From the NCBI GenBank assembly GCA_902617025.1, contig CACMVB010000002.1, positions 124,001-188,000 of the forward strand: 64,000 nt of DNA, read 5' to 3'. This document shows positions 1-9,205 of the stretch, in pieces; the first letter of the stretch is position 1; every line of letters begins with the position of its first letter. The notes beneath the pieces are model-generated. The model was not told where the DNA came from, did not search any database, and saw only the letters and a program-made list of their open reading frames with translations. The translations under genes were made by a program, and so were the position numbers. Source of the DNA: an uncultured Pelagibacteraceae bacterium. GTDB taxonomy: Bacteria > Pseudomonadota > Alphaproteobacteria > Pelagibacterales > Pelagibacteraceae.

Positions 1-5
1 CTCAT

Positions 6-1277
6 TTAACTCCATTTCTTTTCAAATTTGTGTCTAACGATTTGAGCTGCCAAGTTCATTAAAATTAAAAAAGCTAGAAGCACCATAATACATGCAGATA
101 CTTTTTCAACGAAACCCCTCTCAGCACTTTCTGACCATATATATATCTGAACTGGTAAACTTGCAGCAGGATCAACTGGCGTTCCAGGTATTGTGTTCAC
201 AAAAGCAACCATTCCTATTAAAATTAAAGGGGCTGTTTCCCCTAAGGCTTGAGCTAAGCCAATTATCGTTCCAGATAAAGTTCCAGGCATTGATAGTGGC
301 ACAGTATGATGCATGGTCGTTTGCATATTACTTGCACCCATCGCTAATGCAGCTTCTCTTATACTTGGTGGTACAGCTTTTAAAGAGGCTCTTGCAGCAA
401 TAATTATTGTTGGTAATGTCATAAGAGACAAAGTAATTCCTCCAACAAGTGGTGTCGATCTTGGTAAATTAAAAACTGCTAATAAAACACCAAGACCTAG
501 CAAACCAAATACTATCGATGGAACAGCTGCTAAATTATTAATGTTTACTTCTATAAAATCTGTAAATTTATTTTTTGGTGCAAATTCCTCGAGATAAATT
601 GCAGCTAACACTGCAACAGGAAATGAAAACGCTAAACATACTAGTATACTAAAAACTGTTCCCATAAACGAGCTAGCTATACCTGCTAGTTCTGCCTCTC
701 TTGAATCAGGGCTTGTAAAAAAACTAATGTTAAACTCTGATAAAATATCCCCTCTTTCATTAAGCATATCGTAAATCTGCAGCTGATAATCATTTACTCT
801 TCTATTCTTTTCAGGGATATCTCTTGGATAATTTCCTTTATGAACTTGATCAACATCATCAGAAGCTGTTAATTTTATGGGTACTATTTTACCCAGAAAG
901 TCTGGATTTTTTAAAAGTAGATCTTTAACTTCAGTCTCATATTTATATGAAACCATTTGAATTAATTGACGATCCTCTTCTTCAGGAAGTCCAGGATCTA
1001 ATGAGGTCATAGCTTTGTAAGCAACATCATAATAGTCTGCATTTTCTAAATCATCTTTTGATGGACTTTCTGCATCGATTAAAAGTAATTCTTTATCATA
1101 ATGAACTTCTGTTACTATCCAAGTTTTTTGGAAAGCTGAGTAACCTTTTGAAAATATCTGAAACATAAAAACTGCTAAAAAGCTTAAAGCTAATCCTATA
1201 GCTATTTTGCCATACCATTGAAATCTTCTTTCAGCGTTATATCTTTTTTTTAATAAATTTTTCTTAAAACTATTCAT
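6..1277 (-). CDS. pstA: Phosphate ABC transporter permease PstA
   Basis: ORF 6..1301; internal Met at 1277 fits better (short overlap with pstC). Permease motif GETAPLILIG and order after pstS-pstC. Confidence 0.93.
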   Translation of the reverse strand: MNSFKKNLLKKRYNAERRFQWYGKIAIGLALSFLAVFMFQIFSKGYSAFQKTWIVTEVHYDKELLLIDAESPSKDDLENADYYDVAYKAMTSLDPGLPEEEDRQLIQMVSYKYETEVKDLLLKNPDFLGKIVPIKLTASDDVDQVHKGNYPRDIPEKNRRVNDYQLQIYDMLNERGDILSEFNISFFTSPDSREAELAGIASSFMGTVFSILVCLAFSFPVAVLAAIYLEEFAPKNKFTDFIEVNINNLAAVPSIVFGLLGLGVLLAVFNLPRSTPLVGGITLSLMTLPTIIIAARASLKAVPPSIREAALAMGASNMQTTMHHTVPLSMPGTLSGTIIGLAQALGETAPLILIGMVAFVNTIPGTPVDPAASLPVQIYIWSESAERGFVEKVSACIMVLLAFLILMNLAAQIVRHKFEKKWS

Positions 1278-2646
1278 ATTTTTCCCTATATTTTTTAACA
1301 ACTGAAAGAGCGATTACATTTAAAAATAAAGTTACTATAAATAAAGATATTCCTAAGGCAAAAGCTGATTGAGTTTTTGGATCTCCAAATTGTTGGTCTC
1401 CAATTAAAATTACTACAATTTGTGCTGTAATGGTTGAAGTTGATTCGAGTGGATTCATTGTAAGATTAGCCGCTAGTCCTGAGGCCATTACAACGATCAT
1501 TGTTTCTCCCACCGCTCTTGATACTGCTAAAAGTATCGAACCTACGATACCAGGTAAGGCTGCTGGAAAAATTACTTTTTTTACAGTTTCAGATTTTGTT
1601 GCACCCATTGCGTAACTTCCATCTCTTAAATTTTGCGGTACTGCTGTTATAACGTCATCGCTTAGACTTGAAATAAAAGGAATTATCATTACTCCCATAA
1701 CTGCTCCTGCAGCTAAAGCGCTCTCCGCTGAAACTTCTAAGCCCATAGCATTACCTATTTCTTTAACAAAAGGACCGACGGTTAAAGCTGCAAAAAAACC
1801 ATATACTACTGTTGGAATACCAGCTAAAATCTCAATAATAGGTTTAGCATATTTTCTTACACCTCTTCCAGCATACTCAGATAGATATATCCCACTCAGC
1901 AAACCTATGGGGATGGCAACACACATTGCAATAAAAGCAATAAAAAAAGTTCCAGCAAATAAAGGTACAGCTCCGAAAGCATCCTTCATTAATTCAGGAT
2001 CTGGTTGACCATCTCTTACAAAAGTTTTAGCAGGATACCAATGAGTTCCGAATATAAAGTCAAAGATTTTTACTGCTTGAAAAAACCTAATCGCTTCGAA
2101 TAAAAGTGAAAAAACTATTCCAATTGTAACTAAAACTGCACCTAATGATGCAACAAATAACACCCATTTAAGAAAAATTTCTACTGGTTCTCTCATGCGA
2201 TCATTTTTCTGAACAGATCTATATGCAAAACTCAGAGAGAAAATTAAAATTGCTAAAATAATTGCTACTTTAGCGCTGTTAGCTATTCCTTTTAATTGAA
2301 TGTACTTATTAGCAGACTCATCTAGAAAATTAGTAATATTTCCCGTGTAAGTTCCTGCGGCTAATGCTTTAACCTTTGTGTAAATAAGCTGAAGCTCGTT
2401 TTTGGTTAAGTTCTGATCAGTGTAATCTTGTAAAATAAATGTTTTAACTATTGATGGTTCAAAAACTGACCAAAGAGCAAAAATTATTAATGCTGGTGCA
2501 GCACACCAAGCAGCTAAATAATATCCATAAAATTTTGGTAATGCCGTAAGTCTTTGTGATGATTGAATAACTAGAGCTTTTTTTCTACCGAAATAATAAC
2601 TTGTGAAAGCTAAGAGAATAATAAAAGTTACAAGTATTAAATTCAT
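1270..2646 (-). CDS. pstC: Phosphate ABC transporter permease PstC
   Basis: Multi-TM permease, motif RAVGETMIVVMASG, adjacent to pstS/pstA. Confidence 0.93.
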   Translation of the reverse strand: MNLILVTFIILLAFTSYYFGRKKALVIQSSQRLTALPKFYGYYLAAWCAAPALIIFALWSVFEPSIVKTFILQDYTDQNLTKNELQLIYTKVKALAAGTYTGNITNFLDESANKYIQLKGIANSAKVAIILAILIFSLSFAYRSVQKNDRMREPVEIFLKWVLFVASLGAVLVTIGIVFSLLFEAIRFFQAVKIFDFIFGTHWYPAKTFVRDGQPDPELMKDAFGAVPLFAGTFFIAFIAMCVAIPIGLLSGIYLSEYAGRGVRKYAKPIIEILAGIPTVVYGFFAALTVGPFVKEIGNAMGLEVSAESALAAGAVMGVMIIPFISSLSDDVITAVPQNLRDGSYAMGATKSETVKKVIFPAALPGIVGSILLAVSRAVGETMIVVMASGLAANLTMNPLESTSTITAQIVVILIGDQQFGDPKTQSAFALGISLFIVTLFLNVIALSVVKKYREKYE

Positions 2647-2663
2647 ATTGAGCTTCCAGAGAT

Positions 2664-2690
2664 AAAAAGGGGGTAAAATACCCCCTTTTT
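2664..2690 (-). terminator. Intercistronic hairpin AAAAAGGGGGTA-AAA-TACCCCCTTTTT between pstS and pstC
   Basis: Perfect 12-bp inverted repeat with A/T flanks, in the 59-bp pstS-pstC gap. Confidence 0.8.
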
Positions 2691-2705
2691 GTTTAATTGA
2701 TACTA

Positions 2706-3710
2706 CTACTTCTTAGCAGGCATGTTAACTAACTTCGTAGCGTTAGTTCTAGATGTTTTGTATAACTTGCCATCTAGGGGTACTAGCCCGATATCAGTTA
2801 AATAACCTTTTTTACCCATAGCTTTTTTACTTGTGAACTCTTTTACGAATTCATGTAAGCCTGGTACAACGCCCACGTGAGCTTTTTTCACGTAGAAGAA
2901 TAAAGGTCTTGCAACTGCATAGCTATAATCTTGAATAGATTTTAAGCTTGGTTGACCACCTTCAATGCTCGCTGCTTGCAATTTGTCTTTTGCAGCTAAG
3001 AAATAACTGAAACCAAAGAAACCAAACATTTCTTTATCAGCAGCTAGTTTTTGAATAATTAGTGAGTCGTTTTCACCAACTTCAATTACCGCACCGTCTT
3101 CTCTTAGTGCTTTATATTTAGCACCAGCATCTTTTGAAGCTTTATCGATACCTTTTTTCATTACTAATGAATTCCAGGCATCTCTTGTTCCTGATGTTCC
3201 TGGAGGTACCATCACTTTAATTGGGTAGTTTGGTAATGAAGAGTCAATATCGCTCCATTTTTTATATGGATTCGGTACTAACTTACCATCTTTAGCAACT
3301 TCTTTTGCTAATGCTGCCCATAATTGTTTTTTTGTAAAGTTTACTGGTTTAGCATCTTTAGAATAAGCTAACGTTATTCCATCATTACCAACTGTAATCT
3401 CTACGATTTCTTCAACACCATTTTTTTGACATAGCGCGTACTCTTTAGCCTTCATGGCTCTAGATGCATTTGTTACGTCTGGGTGCTCTGTACCAACACC
3501 GGCACAGAATAATTTAGCTCCACCACCTGTTCCTGTTGACTCGATTACTGGTGTTTTAAATTTACCAGACGAACCAAACCTTTCAGCAACGATTGTTGCG
3601 TACGGGAATACAGTTGAAGAACCTACGATTTTAATCTGATCTCTAGCTTGAGCAGAAGTTACAACTAACATTGCAACTAATGAAGCCAAAGCGATTGATA
3701 GTTTTCTCAT
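2706..3710 (-). CDS. pstS: Phosphate-binding periplasmic protein PstS
   Basis: Signal peptide, IKIVGSSTVFPYATIVAERF, VPPGTSGTRDAWNS; upstream of pstC. Confidence 0.94.
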   Translation of the reverse strand: MRKLSIALASLVAMLVVTSAQARDQIKIVGSSTVFPYATIVAERFGSSGKFKTPVIESTGTGGGAKLFCAGVGTEHPDVTNASRAMKAKEYALCQKNGVEEIVEITVGNDGITLAYSKDAKPVNFTKKQLWAALAKEVAKDGKLVPNPYKKWSDIDSSLPNYPIKVMVPPGTSGTRDAWNSLVMKKGIDKASKDAGAKYKALREDGAVIEVGENDSLIIQKLAADKEMFGFFGFSYFLAAKDKLQAASIEGGQPSLKSIQDYSYAVARPLFFYVKKAHVGVVPGLHEFVKEFTSKKAMGKKGYLTDIGLVPLDGKLYKTSRTNATKLVNMPAKK

Positions 3711-3778
3711 TGTTTATCCTTTCATTTATTAATTAATTAACAAACATTGGATTCATAGAATTAAGAGGACTCTTAAAT

Positions 3779-3796
3779 ATTACAGATGTGTTACAA
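3779..3796 (-). promoter_or_regulatory. Pho-box-like direct repeat upstream of pstS
   Basis: Minus strand TTGTAAC-ACAT-CTGTAAT: two 7-mers at 11-bp period, about 70 bp upstream of the pstS start. Confidence 0.7.
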
Positions 3797-3817
3797 ATTT
3801 ATTAAAATGATAACTTT

Positions 3818-4429
3818 TTAGTTGAACTTTCTAGTTATCTCGATTTGTTGATAATCAGAGGCTAAAGACCCTCCGCAACTAAAAGGTCTTACTTTATTTT
3901 TAACTGCGTAGGATTGAGTTGGCTTTAATGTAACTTCTAGTTGTACAAAGTTAACTAATTTTTGTGTAAAACCTTTATCATATCTCCAAGCATTCCATTG
4001 TGTTGGAGCGGTGAATACTTCACTTAAATAAGATGCAGCTTTTGAGTGAATCATATTGCTCTCGTTTTGTCCTTTTAAAAGATTATTTTTAACTTTTTCA
4101 AAAATTTTTCTACATTTAATTGAGTCCACCATGTACGAGTTAGCATTTAAATGAGTGCTCATCGGTGCTGACACAATTAATTGAATTCCATCGTCTCTTC
4201 TAGAAAATAAAGCTTCAGTATAAATTGTAGATACATTTTTATTATCTACTTCAAGAACTAAATCGTTTTTAGCTTGCCTAAGATCGTTTTTAAGTCTTAA
4301 AAGTCCAAGATCAAAAACTGTAAGAGGTTGAGAACGTAAAGTTTTCTCAATTAAGTTTACATCTGCCTTAACAGTTGTAAAAGTTAAAGTTAATAAAACC
4401 AGAATTATATAATTTGTTATTCTAGTCAT
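3818..4429 (-). CDS. Uncharacterised secreted/periplasmic protein in the Pho cluster
   Basis: N-terminal signal peptide (MTRITNYIILVLLTLTFTTVKA); lies between phoR and pstS; family not recognised. Confidence 0.7.
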   Translation of the reverse strand: MTRITNYIILVLLTLTFTTVKADVNLIEKTLRSQPLTVFDLGLLRLKNDLRQAKNDLVLEVDNKNVSTIYTEALFSRRDDGIQLIVSAPMSTHLNANSYMVDSIKCRKIFEKVKNNLLKGQNESNMIHSKAASYLSEVFTAPTQWNAWRYDKGFTQKLVNFVQLEVTLKPTQSYAVKNKVRPFSCGGSLASDYQQIEITRKFN

Positions 4430-4492
4430 ACTAGAATTTTAACTATTTTGCTGTCTATCTCAAGACATAATTTAATAAAATTGTGATATTTG

Positions 4493-5689
4493 CTAAAATT
4501 TAGAAAAGTGAACCTTTATTTCGGTGCCCCTTTGAGTCTCACTTTTTATTTCTAACTCACCTCTATGCTGATTAACAATGTGCTTCACGATCGCCATTCC
4601 AAGTCCAGTGCCACCAACTTTTTTACTTTTAGCTGCATCAACTCTAAAAAATCTTTCTGTAATTCTCGGAAGTTGTTCAGTTGGAATTCCAATACCATTA
4701 TCTTTAATGGACACGGTGTAAGAGTCTCCTATTACTTTTCCGTTACCTTGCCCACAATTAACCTCGATCTTTTTATTTTTTTCTGAATATTTTATACTGT
4801 TATCAATAATATTTGAAAAAACTTCAATTAATTTTTCATGATCGCCTTTAATAAAGAAATCATCTTTTATATTATTTTTAAATTCAAAAGATTTTAAATT
4901 TTTTTGATGGATGTCTTCAACGTTACTTAAAATTTCTTTTAAATTTACTTTATCTTGAGGCTGTATATGTTCCTCTAACTCAATTCTACTTAATGAAAGT
5001 AAATCTTTAATTAAGCTTTCCATCCTATCAGCTTGCTCAAGCATTATCGGTATGAATTTTTTTTGCGCTTCTAAATCATCTTTCGCATGTCCGCTTATAG
5101 TTTCTAGAAATCCTTTAATAGAAACTAAAGGCGTTTTAAGTTCATGGCTAACATTGGCTACAAAGTCAGATTTGAACCTTTGCGCTTTTATAATATCAGT
5201 TAAATCTTTTAGAAATAAAACAACTGAGTCAGGATCATCGACATATGAGGTCGGCCCAGAGAATAGATGTACCTTAAAGAACTGAAATGAGGGAGAGGAT
5301 AATTCTAAATCCATAGTAATTGTCTCTTTTTTTAAAAGCACTAAATCAATATTTTGGAGTAAATCAGGAACTCTTAATAAAGTAGCCACGTGCTTATTTA
5401 AATTATTTTCTCCAAATTTCTTTTTTGCACTATTATTAAAAAATTTGATATTTTTAAATTTATCTACAATTAGAATTAGATCATCGATTTGATTTATAAT
5501 CTTTACTTGCTCATTAGTTTTTTCAATATTTTCATTGGTGATGTCTTCTATCCCCTCTTCATTATTACTTGGTTTGTTCTCTCTCTTAACATCGGATCTT
5601 GCCTCCATGCCTGCTACAATGGATTTTCTGGATACTGCAATTACTACGATCACAATTATCCCAGCAAGAGAATAAAATAATAATTCCAT
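4493..5689 (-). CDS. phoR: Phosphate regulon sensor histidine kinase PhoR
   Basis: N-terminal TM, PAS-like region, HisKA FVANVSHELKTPLVSIKGFLETI, HATPase GTGLGMAIVKHIV; next to pst genes. Confidence 0.88.
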   Translation of the reverse strand: MELLFYSLAGIIVIVVIAVSRKSIVAGMEARSDVKRENKPSNNEEGIEDITNENIEKTNEQVKIINQIDDLILIVDKFKNIKFFNNSAKKKFGENNLNKHVATLLRVPDLLQNIDLVLLKKETITMDLELSSPSFQFFKVHLFSGPTSYVDDPDSVVLFLKDLTDIIKAQRFKSDFVANVSHELKTPLVSIKGFLETISGHAKDDLEAQKKFIPIMLEQADRMESLIKDLLSLSRIELEEHIQPQDKVNLKEILSNVEDIHQKNLKSFEFKNNIKDDFFIKGDHEKLIEVFSNIIDNSIKYSEKNKKIEVNCGQGNGKVIGDSYTVSIKDNGIGIPTEQLPRITERFFRVDAAKSKKVGGTGLGMAIVKHIVNQHRGELEIKSETQRGTEIKVHFSKF

Positions 5690-5731
5690 GATTTGATTAT
5701 ACTTTAAAGATATAGACTAAAGAAATATTTT

Positions 5732-6739
5732 TTAGCGGTTTGATACCGCACTATTTAAAAAGATTTTTGCGCAATTTTCCCAGGTATATTTTTTTGCATG
5801 CTCAATGCAAGCGCTTCTATCTGACTTAAGAGCTTCAAGTGCTGCTTTTTTAAGATCGTTGTTTAACGAGCCAATGTTTGTTCCGTTAAAAATATCTTTT
5901 GGTCCTGCTACTGGGTAAGCAGCTACTGGCAATCCACATTTTAAAGCTTCTATAATTACAATTCCAAAAGTATCTGTTTTGCTCGGGAAAACAAAAACAT
6001 CAGAAGAAGCAAAGTAACTTGCAAGCTCACCATTTGTTCTCTCTCCTTTAAATATCGCTTCAGGGTATTCTTTTTTAAGTTTATCTAAATCAGGTCCTTT
6101 ACCAACAACTAGTTTCGTGCCTTCTAACTCTAAATCCAGAAATGCTCTTATATTCTTCTCAATAGATACCCTTCCCACATAAAGATAAATTGGTCTTTTA
6201 TACTCTAAATTAATCTTTTTAGGCTTTTGAAATGCCCCGTGGTTTGCCCCTCTAGTCCAAACAACCATCTTATCCTTATCAAAACCAATATCTTGAAGTT
6301 CATCTTTCATTGACTGAGTTGTTACTAAAATTTTTTCAGCCTTTGAGTGAAATCCTTTAAGGAACTTTTGAGCAAGCTTAATTGGCAAATAAGGATAGTA
6401 TAGCTTCAAATATTTATCAAATTGAGTATGGTAAGACGTAGTAAACTTAAGCTTATTTTTTACACAATATCTTTTTGCAAATATTCCTATCGGGCCTTCT
6501 GTAGCTATGTGAATTATATCAGCATCGGCTTTAGAAATTAATCTACCTACTCTAGGCCAAACATTAAGAGAAAGTTTTATTTCATTATATTTTGGCATTG
6601 GCACAGTAAAAAATTGATTAGGTTCAATATATTCAACCTGATGTCCAATTTTTTTTAATTCATCGCCAAGATTTTTTAAAGTTCTACAAACACCGTTCAC
6701 TTGCGGATACCAGGCATCAGTAACGATTAAAATTTTCAT
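5732..6739 (-). CDS. GT4-family glycosyltransferase, putative Agt/SqdX-like glycolipid synthase
   Basis: MKILIVTDAWYPQVNGVCRTLKNL and VFPSKTDTFGIVIIEALKCGLPVAAYPVAGP; abuts PlcP-like gene. Confidence 0.8.
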   Translation of the reverse strand: MKILIVTDAWYPQVNGVCRTLKNLGDELKKIGHQVEYIEPNQFFTVPMPKYNEIKLSLNVWPRVGRLISKADADIIHIATEGPIGIFAKRYCVKNKLKFTTSYHTQFDKYLKLYYPYLPIKLAQKFLKGFHSKAEKILVTTQSMKDELQDIGFDKDKMVVWTRGANHGAFQKPKKINLEYKRPIYLYVGRVSIEKNIRAFLDLELEGTKLVVGKGPDLDKLKKEYPEAIFKGERTNGELASYFASSDVFVFPSKTDTFGIVIIEALKCGLPVAAYPVAGPKDIFNGTNIGSLNNDLKKAALEALKSDRSACIEHAKKYTWENCAKIFLNSAVSNR

Positions 6740-7555
6740 TTATTTATTTACTACTTTTAAATACGGCTCGTAATCAACAACGTCACCTCTGATTTTATCC
6801 CAGTCAATAACTTCCATGCGACCATCAAAATGTTCTACCAAGAAAGTTGCACCTTCTACCCAATCACCACAATTTAAATATCTCACACCATCTAAGACTT
6901 GATCGGCAGAATGATGAATATGGCCGCAAATTATGCCATCAACATTTTTTCTTTTAGCATAAGTTGCTAAAGTTTTTTCATAATCGCCTATATATTTTAC
7001 AGCGTTCTTTACTTTGTGTTTTAAATATTTTGCTAAAGACCAATTACCCTTTTTAAATAATCTTCTAAAAAAATTGATAACAACATTAAACTCAAGTAAA
7101 AAACTATAAGCGATAGCTCCTACTTTTGATAACCATGGAGCATATTTCATCACTCCATCCCAAGCATCACCATGAACAACAATATACTTTTTATTATCTG
7201 AACTTATATGTATGGCTCTATTTACCACTTCAATATCGCCAAAATGTAATGGTAAAAATTTTCTGAAGACATCATCATGATTTCCCACAATATATTTTAC
7301 TTTTGTTCCATGTCTTGCTTTTCTTAATGTTTTTTGAATCACATCATTATGTTCTTGAGGCCAGTAAAATTTTGTTTTTAAAGCCCAAACATCAATGATA
7401 TCACCAACAAGATATAAATTCTCTGACCTTGAATGTTTGTAAAATTCTAATAATTTGTTTGCTGCACTTTTTCTATGCCCAAGGTGCAAGTCAGAAATAA
7501 AGATGCTTTTGTAATTTAAAATCTTTCCTTTAGATTTAGTTTGAATTGTTTCCAT
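6740..7555 (-). CDS. plcP: Metallophosphoesterase, PlcP-like phospholipase C candidate
   Basis: FISDLHLGH, LVGDIIDVW, VGNHDD, HGD, CGHIHH motifs; linkage to Pho genes and GT4. Start METIQTK chosen (ORF extends to 7594). Confidence 0.75.
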   Translation of the reverse strand: METIQTKSKGKILNYKSIFISDLHLGHRKSAANKLLEFYKHSRSENLYLVGDIIDVWALKTKFYWPQEHNDVIQKTLRKARHGTKVKYIVGNHDDVFRKFLPLHFGDIEVVNRAIHISSDNKKYIVVHGDAWDGVMKYAPWLSKVGAIAYSFLLEFNVVINFFRRLFKKGNWSLAKYLKHKVKNAVKYIGDYEKTLATYAKRKNVDGIICGHIHHSADQVLDGVRYLNCGDWVEGATFLVEHFDGRMEVIDWDKIRGDVVDYEPYLKVVNK

Positions 7556-7599
7556 ATTTTTTATAAAACGAATCTCTAGTATAAGTAGAATCATAAATA

Positions 7600-7617
7600 T
7601 GTTACAGAATTGTTAAA
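7600..7617. promoter_or_regulatory. Pho-box-like repeat between plcP and DAG kinase genes
   Basis: Plus TGTTACA-GAAT-TGTTAAA (minus TTTAACA-ATTC-TGTAACA), 11-bp period; TATACT -10-like hexamer follows on the minus strand toward plcP. Confidence 0.6.
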
Positions 7618-7619
7618 AT

Positions 7620-8516
7620 ATGGATAAAAAATTGAATTTTGCCGTTATATTTAATGCTAATGCAGCAGGTGGTAGAAAACTTAAATTAATTAATAAGGTT
7701 ATTTATCTTTTAGAAAAAAATCACCTTGTAGATCTTTTTAAAACCGAAAGCGAAGATCATGCAAGAAAAGTTTTTAAAGAATTATCTAATAAAAAATTTG
7801 ATCGGTTAGTATTTGCTGGCGGTGACGGGAGCGTATGTTTTGGTATTAATGAAATGTTTAAAAGTGATAATCTAAAAGACAAATTAGTAGGTTACATACC
7901 TGCTGGCACTGCAAATATTTTACAAATAGAAACTCAAATTAAGAAAAAGGCAGAGGAGATTTACAACGTCCTCGTATCAGATAATCATAAGAAAATTTCA
8001 TTAGCAAAAATAAATGATAAGTACTTTTTCTTGATGGCTGGTGTAGGTTTTGACTCTCGAATTGTTGAGTCCATAAATATTAATATTAAAAAGTATCTTG
8101 GAAAAGTAATTTTCGCTTTAAAAGGTTTTCAGCATTTTTTATTTTTAAAAAATAATAAAATGGAGGTTGAGGTAGATAATGAAAAAATTATGGCTGATTG
8201 GATTTTATGTACTAATTCAAAATACTATGCTGGTCCCCATTCTATAACAAATGATACCAATATATTTGAAAACAGGATAGTGGCTTACATATTTAAAGAC
8301 CTGACTAGAATAAAATTACTTTATTATGTTTGGTTGATTTTAACCAAAGGTGACTTAACTCCTGCAAAAAGTGTAATTAAAAAAGAATTGAACAGATTAA
8401 AAATAAATGGTGTAAACAATAAAGTTCTATCACAGGTTGATGGTGAAAATTGTGGTTACGTAAACAGTCTTGAAATCCAAAAAACAGACAGATTTATAAA
8501 TTTATTAGTTCCGTAG
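7620..8516 (+). CDS. Diacylglycerol kinase / YegS-like lipid kinase
   Basis: FNANAAGG, FAGGDGSVCFGINEM, GYIPAGTANILQ motifs. Confidence 0.85.
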   Translation: MDKKLNFAVIFNANAAGGRKLKLINKVIYLLEKNHLVDLFKTESEDHARKVFKELSNKKFDRLVFAGGDGSVCFGINEMFKSDNLKDKLVGYIPAGTANILQIETQIKKKAEEIYNVLVSDNHKKISLAKINDKYFFLMAGVGFDSRIVESININIKKYLGKVIFALKGFQHFLFLKNNKMEVEVDNEKIMADWILCTNSKYYAGPHSITNDTNIFENRIVAYIFKDLTRIKLLYYVWLILTKGDLTPAKSVIKKELNRLKINGVNNKVLSQVDGENCGYVNSLEIQKTDRFINLLVP

Positions 8517-8618
8517 GATTTTCTAAATTTTTTCAACTTTTAGTTTAAAAGATTTTTCTTAATTTAATTTGAAAAATTTTTTAGATTGTTTTAGATTTTT
8601 CTTTTTTGGAGGAACAAT

Positions 8619-8816
8619 ATGAAAAAAAAGTTAAAAAAAAACGAAAAGAAAAAGAAAAAAATACTAAAATCAATCGATAAGCTTAAAAATAAGATAAGCA
8701 CTAAACAAAAAAAACTATCAAAGATTGATCTAAAGATAGCTAGTATCGAGAAAAAAATCGCTGAAAAAAGAGCTAACAAAAATAAAGAACCTATCACAGC
8801 ATCTTTAAATAATTAG
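8619..8816 (+). CDS. Small lysine-rich coiled-coil protein (65 aa)
   Basis: Strong SD GGAGGAACAAT before ATG; very Lys-rich heptad-like sequence. Confidence 0.65.
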   Translation: MKKKLKKNEKKKKKILKSIDKLKNKISTKQKKLSKIDLKIASIEKKIAEKRANKNKEPITASLNN

Positions 8817-8835
8817 TTTATAAAGAAATTAAATG

Positions 8836-8859
8836 CCCCTGATTTAAAAATATCAGGGG
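8836..8859. terminator. Bidirectional hairpin terminator CCCCTGAT...ATCAGGGG
   Basis: Perfect 8-bp stem between convergent genes. Confidence 0.8.
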
Positions 8860-8860
8860 T

Positions 8861-9205
8861 TTACTTTAATTTACCAAAAAGGTTTAAAAGTATTACTCCT
8901 GAAATAATCAAAATTAATCCAACAATTCCATAAAGATTAGGAGTCTGATTGTATTTAAATATTCCAAATAATGTAACTGCAGTTATCGTTAACGCTCCAT
9001 AAGTCGCATAAGTAAATCCAACAGGTATTATAGTCATTGCTCTAGATAAACAAAAAATACAAACAACAATACTTGTGATGCAAAAAATTGTTGGTGTGAG
9101 CTTGGTAAAACTTTCTGTAGTTTTTAAAAAACCGTTAGTGGCAATGCCTGTAATGATAGCTAAAATTAAATAAATATATCCACTAAATAAACTTATACTT
9201 TTCAT
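8861..9205 (-). CDS. SMR/DMT-type small membrane transporter
   Basis: 114 aa, four predicted TM helices, SMR-like pattern. Confidence 0.65.
   Translation of the reverse strand: MKSISLFSGYIYLILAIITGIATNGFLKTTESFTKLTPTIFCITSIVVCIFCLSRAMTIIPVGFTYATYGALTITAVTLFGIFKYNQTPNLYGIVGLILIISGVILLNLFGKLK

Noticed and set aside
92-597. Plus-strand ORFs 92..403 and 313..597
   Set aside because: Antisense to the well-supported pstA; composition reflects the opposite strand.
8591-8797. Minus ORF of 68 aa (Phe/Leu-rich)
   Set aside because: Reverse complement of the lysine-rich ORF; poly-AAA gives poly-Phe; no SD.
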